A DNA stretch of 64,000 nt, taken from assembly GCA_020249925.1 (NCBI GenBank), contig JADCER010000005.1, positions 558,001 through 622,000 of the forward strand. Direction: 5' to 3'. Under the pieces are notes generated by a model, which was given only the letters and a program-made list of their open reading frames with translations, made no database searches and had not been told where the DNA came from. Shown piece by piece: positions 34,880 to 42,570 of this stretch (positions within the stretch are counted from its first letter, which is position 1; the number at the start of each line of letters is the position of its first letter). The translations under genes were made by a program, and so were the position numbers. Source of the DNA: Roseomonas sp. (lineage in GTDB: Bacteria; Pseudomonadota; Alphaproteobacteria; Acetobacterales; Acetobacteraceae).

Positions 34880-37345
34880 TCAGCCCATGGCGCCTTTTTT
34901 GCGCGTGTCAGCTTTGGCCGCCGGCGCCGCCAGGACCATTGCTTTTTCGGCGCCAAGCAGGATTTCAGCCAATCTGAACACATCCTGGCGTTGCAGCCCC
35001 CCGCCATCCAGCGCATCAATACTGGCCTTCAGCTTCTGCAAATAGGCCAGCTGAAGCCTGTCGAGGGCCTCAGAAGCCCCGGCGCGGCGCCCTGCATCTT
35101 CCAGGCGCCGCAGCGCCCGGGCGATGTATTCCGTATTCAGAACCACGGCCGCCCGACGCTTGCCATTGGGGTCTTGCAGCGCCGGCAGGAATTGGCGGTC
35201 ATAAATTTTCTGGGTGGTTTCAAGGATCAAATTGGCAAGGCTGCCGAGCATGGCCCGAATGGCCGCGCGGCGGTCCTTGATGTAGCCGGCGGGCGCGTTT
35301 TCCAATTCCTTCAGAAGCGTCACATATTCTTCGGCAAGATGCGCGGCGCGCACCGCATCTTCGGCAGGCAGGCCCGCCAACGGCGCCCGTTCCAGCTCAG
35401 TCAGCTTGTCATCAGCGACGCTGCCGGCAAGGGGTGAGAGCTTCGCCGCGGTCGCCAGCACCGACCCCGGGCTTTGCGCGCGATGCAAAAGGCTGGTCAG
35501 GACCATGCCGAAAACGGCCGGGCCTTCCTGCGCAGGCTCCTTCAGCGCGCCAATCACCAATTCGGGTGATGGGCCGGAAAAAGCCGCAAGCTTCGCTTCC
35601 CAGATCGGTTCCGCATGGCGCCAAATGGCGGCGGCGACAGCAAGCAGTTCCTGGCATTGGGCTGCATTGAGACCAGCATTCGGGATGCCATTCGGCAGGG
35701 CCAAGGTCGGTGCAAGGCGCGCGGCTTCGGCCCAAAGGGCTCTTCCCGCGGCATCAACCTGCAAGACATCAAAGAAATTGCGACCGCCAAGATTGGCTGA
35801 AATCTGTTGGGCTTCACTGCCCATGGCTTCGCGGATCGCATCCGCAATGGGCTGCAATGCGGGGCGCGGAAACTTGGCACTATTGCCGCCCCATTCCTGC
35901 AACGGCACCACGGCGCCATCGAAGGGCATGAAAAGGATGCGCGCGAAGGTAATGGGCCGTGGTGGCCGCAATAGCTTCAGCCTGGGGCGCGCCGCTTCGA
36001 TAATGGGGTCAAGCACGGCACGCGAAGGTACGGCTTCAAGAACGGCAACAACCTGTTGCAAGACAGCGTCAGACGCAAGGGAAGTTCTTTTGGAAATGCG
36101 CGAAAGCGCGTCCGCACCATCATTGCCGTCATGCCCAGCCTGGGTGAGGGAGCGTGTGGATTGCACCAGATAGGCTTCACGCAGCTTCTTCGCTTCAGCG
36201 GCAAGGCTTGTGCCATGTGTCCCGGTCAGAAGTGTTTCATTGCGGGCGATGAATTCCATCGGGCGGAAACGCCGCCAGTCTACGCCCTTGATGCTGGTTG
36301 CCCTTTCCTTGCGGTCTTTGCTGGCGCCTTCGGGAAAGCCGCTCCAGCCTTCGACCTCTTTCGGGAGATACGGCACCAAATGGCTCATTTCCCAGAATGA
36401 TGCTTCCCTGTCGGATGGCGCGGATTGGCGCCACAAGGCAATGATGATGTCCCAGCCATCCAGCAACCATAATGGGCGGGACGCGCGGCGCAGCACCGAT
36501 GCCTGATCGCGCTGCCAGGCACGCAGCAGAATTGTTGTGTCTTCCGATACCCGATCAAGTTCGTTGATGGCAGCGCGCGCGCAACCGAAGGTGAGGCTTG
36601 CCTTGCGCAACAGGAACTCCGCCCGCATCCCGCGTGCATTGTCGCGCCGCGGCGTGAGCCATTGATCAATTTCCTTGATGAAGGATTCCAATTCGGCCAG
36701 GGCTGTTCTGGCATAGCCAGTGACGGCATCATTGCGTTTGCCAAGCGGCCTAAAAAGGGCGGCCAGGGCTTCGATGGCGGCTTCCACCGCTTCGGTGGTC
36801 ATGGAATAGCGCTTGGCGATGCGCGCCACGGCCTTGCCGATGCGCGGGCGCAGATAGATCAGGCTTTCTTGCTCTGGCGGCACTTTGGCCTCAGCCGGCA
36901 ATTCGGTGCGGCGAATCAGATCGGTCAGCAGCAGAAAGAACATGCGGCGTGATGCGGTGGAATCCGTGGCCTTCTGGTCCTCGGCCCAAGCCATGGCCGC
37001 CCGCCCGCGCCAACCCTCGGCGGCAGTGTTGATCACCGCTTCACGCAGCTTTTCCGGTGAAAATTGAGGGATGGCCTTAAGCTTCTGCCATAACACGCGG
37101 TCATGCGCTGTAAGACCTGGTGTTTGGAGCAACTGTGTCCCTGAAAGGCTAATTTGGCCCGGCTGCCCGGAAAAATTAGGCAGCGTTAATTCTTCCTCGG
37201 CACCTGGTCGGGCGCGGCTGAGCAAGGCGCCGAATAATTGCGGCGTCGTGAAGGGCACAACGGCGCCCCTTTCCGCAAAGCCAGCGGGGTCAGGTTCGTT
37301 TCGCCGACCGGCGACTGTGTCTATGGGGTCGCGGCTCTCTGACAT
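34880..37345 (-). CDS. Unknown tandem paralog 1 (821 residues)
   Basis: I cannot assign this protein to a family. It is one of four neighbouring paralogs and the last to be transcribed. Shared motifs are VPFTTPQL (30-37), WLLDGW (293-298), WEMSHLVPYLPKE (318-330), MEFIARNE (363-370), LLRPPRPITFARILFMPFDGA (458-478, in parts), IWRHAEPIW (574-582) and AEILLGAE (793-800). It is the most diverged copy: the NPSGG..LPW box of the others is replaced by LPNFSGQPGQISLSG. No signal peptide, membrane segment, P-loop or enzyme motif is visible, and helix-rich Ala/Leu/Arg sequence dominates. Start at 37345 follows AAAGG. Confidence 0.9.
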   Translation of the reverse strand: MSESRDPIDTVAGRRNEPDPAGFAERGAVVPFTTPQLFGALLSRARPGAEEELTLPNFSGQPGQISLSGTQLLQTPGLTAHDRVLWQKLKAIPQFSPEKLREAVINTAAEGWRGRAAMAWAEDQKATDSTASRRMFFLLLTDLIRRTELPAEAKVPPEQESLIYLRPRIGKAVARIAKRYSMTTEAVEAAIEALAALFRPLGKRNDAVTGYARTALAELESFIKEIDQWLTPRRDNARGMRAEFLLRKASLTFGCARAAINELDRVSEDTTILLRAWQRDQASVLRRASRPLWLLDGWDIIIALWRQSAPSDREASFWEMSHLVPYLPKEVEGWSGFPEGASKDRKERATSIKGVDWRRFRPMEFIARNETLLTGTHGTSLAAEAKKLREAYLVQSTRSLTQAGHDGNDGADALSRISKRTSLASDAVLQQVVAVLEAVPSRAVLDPIIEAARPRLKLLRPPRPITFARILFMPFDGAVVPLQEWGGNSAKFPRPALQPIADAIREAMGSEAQQISANLGGRNFFDVLQVDAAGRALWAEAARLAPTLALPNGIPNAGLNAAQCQELLAVAAAIWRHAEPIWEAKLAAFSGPSPELVIGALKEPAQEGPAVFGMVLTSLLHRAQSPGSVLATAAKLSPLAGSVADDKLTELERAPLAGLPAEDAVRAAHLAEEYVTLLKELENAPAGYIKDRRAAIRAMLGSLANLILETTQKIYDRQFLPALQDPNGKRRAAVVLNTEYIARALRRLEDAGRRAGASEALDRLQLAYLQKLKASIDALDGGGLQRQDVFRLAEILLGAEKAMVLAAPAAKADTRKKGAMG

Positions 37346-37472
37346 TGCCTTTGATCACGGGAAAACCGATAAGAACCAAGCAGGCTTATCACACCAATTG
37401 AATCTAGGCGATATGGGCCCCCCGGACCAAGCGCTGTTGCAGGGCAGGGGGCCGCACCCGCCCCCCCCCGGA
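37346..37472 (-). other. Intergenic spacer with nine-C homopolymer
   Basis: The 127-bp spacer between paralogs 2 and 1 holds a run of nine C (37461-37469 on the plus strand, G on the coding strand), four bases after the paralog 2 stop codon. No terminator or promoter is clear. An A-rich patch near 37350-37380 precedes the paralog 1 start. Long homopolymers can slip in replication and transcription. Confidence 0.5.
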
Positions 37473-39935
37473 TCAGCCAAGAAAGCCGAGCGCCGCTTCC
37501 GGCCCAAGCAGGATTTCTGCGAGTCGCGCCAAATCGAGCTTGGTCATGCCGCCCGGTTCAAGGGCTTGCCTTGCCGTTTCAAGTGCTGCCGCAACGCGTC
37601 TGCCGGCGCCATCATAGCCGTGGTCAGGACCGTAGCGGCGTCCAATATTTTCGATGCGACGCAGGGCACGTGCCTGGGCCTCCATGGCGAGGATGATTTC
37701 CGGCGTGGCTGAGACGCAGAAGGCCGGCAATTGACGGAGGATGTGGTTCTCCAGCCCTTCTTCATAGGCAAGGCGGCAGGTGACCTCGGCTTCCTGGCGC
37801 AATTGCACCAAACGTGCCCCCCGGCGTGGATTGCGTGTGGCGGGCGCGTTTTCCAGATCCTGGAAGGCTCTGCCGAAGGATTCGGCAAAGGCGGCGGCGG
37901 TGAGGAGGTCCTCGCTCGGCAATTGAACCCGCGCCCTTTCCAGCCAATCATCCACCGCGGCATCGGCGATGATGCCCGTTTTGTCCGATAATCTGGCCGC
38001 TTCCCTGGCGACCTGGCCCGGGCTTGTTGCCTTTTGCATCAAGGTTGCCAGCGCCATGCCGAAGGCGGGCGAATTCTCGCCAGCCATGGGGGAAAGCGCG
38101 GCGCGCACCGCTTCATCCGGTGGTCCCCAGCCGGCAAGCTGGATGGCCGCCCAAAGCGGGCCCGCATGCTGCCAAATACCGGCAGCAAGCTGGACTAAAG
38201 GCGGAAAGTCATCTCCGCGCAGGCCCGTGCGTTCCCAGCGCGGCCCGGGCCTGAGGTCTGGCGCAAGGCGAGCGGCTGCCCCCCAAAGAATTTGGCCGGC
38301 ACGATCAACCGCAGCGGTATCATGAAAGAATTTTCCATTGAAGGAAGCTTCAAGCCGTTCAGCTCCTGCGCCCATGGCCAGGCGCACGGCCTCGGCTATC
38401 GCGGGCAATGCGCTGCGCGGCAGCCTGGCATCTCCCTTTTGCCACTCCCGATTATCGGAAATGGCCCCATCGAGGGGCAGAAACAGCAGGCGGGTGAATT
38501 GCAGGCTGCGCGATGGCCTGATCTGCCTAAGCCTGGGGCGCGCTGCATCCAGCAAGCGGTCAGCTTCGGAACGATCGGGCAGACGGTCCAGAATTTCGAT
38601 GACCTGCGCCAGGGCCATATCCGATGCCGATGCCAAGGCATGTATCAGGTGACGTGTTTCGGCGAATTGGTTCTTCGCCCGCCCCGTATCCTTTCCAGCA
38701 CTGACAGTCACCTTGGCCGCCCCCGGCTTGATACCATTTGGCGTATTGTTGTTTGCGGGGCGTGAGACGCTGGCCTTTTTGATGATGATGGGCTTGCCGC
38801 GCGACTGGCCGGTGCTGAAACTCAAATTTTCATTGCGCGCGATCATGTCTATCACGCGCCCACTGCGCCAATCCTCAAATTGACGGACGATGCGGAGCTT
38901 GCGCCTTTCCTGCGCCATGTCAGGCGCAAAGCCAAGCCATCCAACGATTTCCTTGGGCAGGATGGGCGCGAGCATGGCCATTTCCATCACCGCAGCGCTC
39001 CGGTCTGAAGCGTTGGCTGCATTCCAGATGCCGTGAATCACCGCCCACCCGTCCAGCAGCCAATCAAGCCGTGACAATTCCTGGAGAATATCCTGCCTAT
39101 CCCGCTGCCAAGCCTCAATGGCGGCGTAGGTATCGCCAATCAGCGCGTCAAATTGCTCCGCCGCCTTCAGCGATCCTTCAAGGGTAAGCTGAAGCGACTG
39201 CTGAACCAAGGCGGCTGCACCGGATTCCAGATGCGCCGGCAGGTCGCCCCGCCACATTTCAAGTGAGGCCGCAAGGGATTGAAGTTCCGCAATCATCCGG
39301 CGTGAGGGTGCCAGATCATTGTCCTGAGGCATGCCAAAGCCGTTGAAAGCCCTTGCCAATTCCTCAAGCGCTGCGGCCACGGCCTCGGTCGTCATGCGGA
39401 GCCGTTGTGCGCAGGCCATCACTGCGCGTTGGCCGCGCATGGCGACTTGGCGTGGATCATCCATTTCCGGCGCAGGGCGACCGGGGTTCGGCCCTTCCAT
39501 CTGTTTGATAAGGCCAAGCAATAATCCGAAATTGATGCGCTTGGCACGGTCTTCGCGGCCTTGGCGGGCCTGATTGACAGCCATCATGGCCGCGCGCCCC
39601 GCATGGCCTTCAAGTGCCGCGGTTTCGGCTGCTTCCCGAACGATTGCCGGTGTCAGAATGGCCTCATCACGCAGCAAATGCCAAAGCCTGCGATCATGCA
39701 GGGTTGGGGTGCAGATTTCGGGGATGGCGCCCCATGGCAGAATATAGACCCCTTCTCCACCCGAGGGATTGGGGATCAATACCTCAAGGCCTTCCCGCTC
39801 TCGTTGAGGCCTGGCGCGGGCACCGAGCAAAATGGGTGTTGTGAAGGGCACATTCACACCACGCTCGGTGAAGGTCGCCGGCTCATATTGATTCGGGCTT
39901 AGACGTTGAAAGTCATATGCGGGGTTGGTCGACAC
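37473..39935 (-). CDS. Unknown tandem paralog 2 (820 residues)
   Basis: Second member of the four-gene family, function unknown. Motifs: RGVNVPFTTPILLGAR (25-40), NPSGG..LPW (56-68), EICTPTLHDRRLW (73-85), WLLDGW (292-297), EMAMLAPILPKE (318-329), DWRSGRVIDMIARNE (355-369), RPRLRQIRPSRS (465-476), RLLFLPLDGA (482-491), IWQHAGPLW (587-595) and ARLAEILLG (803-811). Residues 373-425 form a polar, Lys-rich linker without counterpart in the other copies. It starts with GTG at 39935 and has no strong ribosome-binding site. No known catalytic motif was found. Confidence 0.9.
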   Translation of the reverse strand: MSTNPAYDFQRLSPNQYEPATFTERGVNVPFTTPILLGARARPQREREGLEVLIPNPSGGEGVYILPWGAIPEICTPTLHDRRLWHLLRDEAILTPAIVREAAETAALEGHAGRAAMMAVNQARQGREDRAKRINFGLLLGLIKQMEGPNPGRPAPEMDDPRQVAMRGQRAVMACAQRLRMTTEAVAAALEELARAFNGFGMPQDNDLAPSRRMIAELQSLAASLEMWRGDLPAHLESGAAALVQQSLQLTLEGSLKAAEQFDALIGDTYAAIEAWQRDRQDILQELSRLDWLLDGWAVIHGIWNAANASDRSAAVMEMAMLAPILPKEIVGWLGFAPDMAQERRKLRIVRQFEDWRSGRVIDMIARNENLSFSTGQSRGKPIIIKKASVSRPANNNTPNGIKPGAAKVTVSAGKDTGRAKNQFAETRHLIHALASASDMALAQVIEILDRLPDRSEADRLLDAARPRLRQIRPSRSLQFTRLLFLPLDGAISDNREWQKGDARLPRSALPAIAEAVRLAMGAGAERLEASFNGKFFHDTAAVDRAGQILWGAAARLAPDLRPGPRWERTGLRGDDFPPLVQLAAGIWQHAGPLWAAIQLAGWGPPDEAVRAALSPMAGENSPAFGMALATLMQKATSPGQVAREAARLSDKTGIIADAAVDDWLERARVQLPSEDLLTAAAFAESFGRAFQDLENAPATRNPRRGARLVQLRQEAEVTCRLAYEEGLENHILRQLPAFCVSATPEIILAMEAQARALRRIENIGRRYGPDHGYDGAGRRVAAALETARQALEPGGMTKLDLARLAEILLGPEAALGFLG

Positions 39936-40043
39936 ACCCGGATTTTTTGCATGAAATGCTTAAGAAATACGCAACGGGGGCGTGATGAGTGGCTGATCGG
40001 AGGTGATGGATAAGACGAAACGTCAAAGCCAAAACATTTACAT

Positions 40044-42479
40044 TCAGGAAATGTCTTGTCGGCCCAGCAGGATTTCACCGAGTCGCGCCAGATCGGTCGC
40101 GGTTATGCCCAAATCCGACTTTACCTTTTCTGCGGCGCCAAAAGCCCTTGCCAGACGCTGCTGGTTTTCACCATAGGCGGGATCATTGCCGAAATGTCGG
40201 CCAAGAATTTCAAGCCGTCGCGCTGCCCGTGCATGACTTTCAACAGCGAGAAAACGGCTATCGGAATAGGGTTCGGCGTTTGGGGTGAGTGCGGGCAGAA
40301 TTTCCTCATCGATGATTTCGCGAATTATTTCCCGACAATGCTCCTCAAGCCGCCAAAAGAAGGAGGATAGCTGCTGACGTCTGCGTGGGATTTGGAAATA
40401 GGGCATCAGGCCAAGCGCTTCCAAGGTCTTGCCAATTTCCTCGGCCCGGTTGGTTGCTTCGATCCAGTCCTGTTCGGCAAGCCTTGGCAGCGCGGTTTCA
40501 ATCCATTCTTCCAGGGATTGAATGACTATTTCCGAGACACCTGGCGGCATGCCTGAGGTGAGCGCGCTGAAATTGGCGACATTGCCCGATTCCAAAAGCA
40601 AGGTCTTGAAGGCCACACGAAATACATCAGGCCCTTCGCCGGCTGGCCCGGACAGGGCGGAGCGCAGCGTATCGGCCGAAACAGGCGCCACACCCTGACG
40701 AAGCACACCCCAAATGGGACCGGCATGGCGCCAAACACCGGCAGCAAGGCGCGTCATGCTGCGGAAATCTTCAGGCGCGAAACCCGCATCGGCCCATCGG
40801 GAACCCGGCGTGATTTTCTCGCATAAGCGCGCGGCGGCCTCCCAAACGGGGCGCCCCAGGTTTTCCACAAGATCAAGGTCCGTGAACAGCGCTTGCGGCG
40901 GCGCTGTTTCCGCCTCGGTCAAGGGGCCGTTAGGCAGATCACGAAGCAGTGTGAAGATCGGCCTGAGCGCAGCCCTTGGAATGGTGGCCGGATCCTGGCG
41001 CCAGGCGGCCCGATCCACCAGGGCGCCTGATAGCGGCAGGAAAAGCAGCCGCATCATGGTAAGGGGGCGCGGCGGGCGCAGCTGCGCCAGCCTTGGCCGA
41101 ATATCGTTCAGTAATGCATCAAGCTGCGAACGATCCGGCAGGCGATCAATCATCGCCATGATGCGCAATATGTTTTCGTCACTGGCATTGCTGAGATTGG
41201 CGGCCAATCCGTCCACATTGGCGCCATCAGCAGGGGACTGCTTCCGCAGACCATCTTGGAATTCGCTGCCTGTGGACCTTTTCGCACCACCGCCCGAATA
41301 CTTGTTGATGCGAATGCGCCGTTTTCCCACGCCAGGCTGTAGCCCAGCCCCGCTCATGCGATTTTCATAATTGAGGGTGAAGCCAATCAGGCCTTCATTG
41401 CGGGCGGTGATTTCAATATTGCGTCCGGTGCGCCAATCGGTGCCCTGGGAAATGATTCGCGTCAGTCTTTCTGGTGCTTTCTTCGTCTTCTCAGCCGCGA
41501 ACCAGTCATGCACCTCACGCGGGATAGGTGGGAGCAAGGCTGCCATATCCCAGGCAATCACGTGGCGGAGTTCATTTGGCGTACGATGCCAAAGCGCAAC
41601 CAATATCGGCCAGCCATCAAGCAGCCATTCGACGCGCCGTGCCCTTTCAAGGATTTTGACCGCATTGATCCTGGGGCGGGACAAAAGCTCCACCATATCG
41701 CCAAGGCGTGCGTCAGTTTCAGCCCAGGCGAGATCCACATAATGCAGCAAAGTCTCCGCAGCGTCAGAAAGAAAGCGCATGACGGAGGCGTCATCGCCAG
41801 TTTCCCGCTTGTCAGCCGCCGCAAGGAATGCCTCCCTCATGTCAAGGATTTCTTCCTTCAGCCGGATGAAGGGAGCCTTCTCGGCGGATCCCGAGGGACC
41901 AAGGCAGGCGATCGTCGCTGCCAGAGCTCCAAGCGATTCCATCAGCGCAGGATCAAGCGCTTGCGCTGGCGGCTGCAGGGTCTGAATGCGCTGCTCATCG
42001 GCGTTCGGTGCTGCCTCAGCTTGCAGGCTCGCCGGCGCCCTACCCGCCAGCTGCGCAAGAAATTGGCGCATGAGCCTTTCCTGGTTGCGCTGTTCATCCG
42101 CAAGCGCTGCGCGCGCTGCCTGTGCAACCAGCCGCCCCGCGGTGCCTTCACTGGCGACCTTGAGGGCTTCGTGACGGATCGCAGTTGGGTGGATATCCTT
42201 CAATGCTGAGAGGGTTTCCCAAAGCCGCAGATCGAACATGCTGGGCGCACCAATATCGGGCAGGGCGCGCCACGGCATCACATAGCTGCCCCTGGTCTGT
42301 GCCGGATTGACCAGGATGAGTTCGAAGCCGCGACCACTTGGTTCCAGCCTGATCCGAGCGCCCAATAATCTTGGGCTCGTGAACGGAACACTCGCACCAA
42401 GGGCAGCGAAGGAGGCAACATCTTCCCGCGCTGATTGCGCTTCTTCGCGCGTCATGGCTTTGGGCGCGGGCGTACTCAC
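40044..42479 (-). CDS. Unknown tandem paralog 3 (811 residues)
   Basis: Third member, function unknown. Motifs: VPFTSPRLLGARIR (31-44), VNPAQ..MPW, FDLRLWETL (82-90), WLLDGW (285-290), DMAALLPPIPREV (311-323), DWRTGRNIEITARNE (348-362), RPRLAQLRPPRP (461-472), RLLFLPLSGAL (477-487), VWRHAGPIW (582-590) and ARLGEILLG (798-806). The linker at 363-425 is rich in Gly, Lys and Ser. GTG at 42479 is the likely start because the residues MSTPAP parallel the other copies; ATG at 42455 is the alternative. Predicted to be cytosolic and helix-rich. Confidence 0.9.
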   Translation of the reverse strand: MSTPAPKAMTREEAQSAREDVASFAALGASVPFTSPRLLGARIRLEPSGRGFELILVNPAQTRGSYVMPWRALPDIGAPSMFDLRLWETLSALKDIHPTAIRHEALKVASEGTAGRLVAQAARAALADEQRNQERLMRQFLAQLAGRAPASLQAEAAPNADEQRIQTLQPPAQALDPALMESLGALAATIACLGPSGSAEKAPFIRLKEEILDMREAFLAAADKRETGDDASVMRFLSDAAETLLHYVDLAWAETDARLGDMVELLSRPRINAVKILERARRVEWLLDGWPILVALWHRTPNELRHVIAWDMAALLPPIPREVHDWFAAEKTKKAPERLTRIISQGTDWRTGRNIEITARNEGLIGFTLNYENRMSGAGLQPGVGKRRIRINKYSGGGAKRSTGSEFQDGLRKQSPADGANVDGLAANLSNASDENILRIMAMIDRLPDRSQLDALLNDIRPRLAQLRPPRPLTMMRLLFLPLSGALVDRAAWRQDPATIPRAALRPIFTLLRDLPNGPLTEAETAPPQALFTDLDLVENLGRPVWEAAARLCEKITPGSRWADAGFAPEDFRSMTRLAAGVWRHAGPIWGVLRQGVAPVSADTLRSALSGPAGEGPDVFRVAFKTLLLESGNVANFSALTSGMPPGVSEIVIQSLEEWIETALPRLAEQDWIEATNRAEEIGKTLEALGLMPYFQIPRRRQQLSSFFWRLEEHCREIIREIIDEEILPALTPNAEPYSDSRFLAVESHARAARRLEILGRHFGNDPAYGENQQRLARAFGAAEKVKSDLGITATDLARLGEILLGRQDIS

Positions 42480-42570
42480 CGGGCGTGGTACCGCGATGCT
42501 TGCGGTTCAATGGCATGCGAACAGAAGAACGTATTGGCCTTTGTGCGGACCGCGCAGCTTTGGTGGGGCA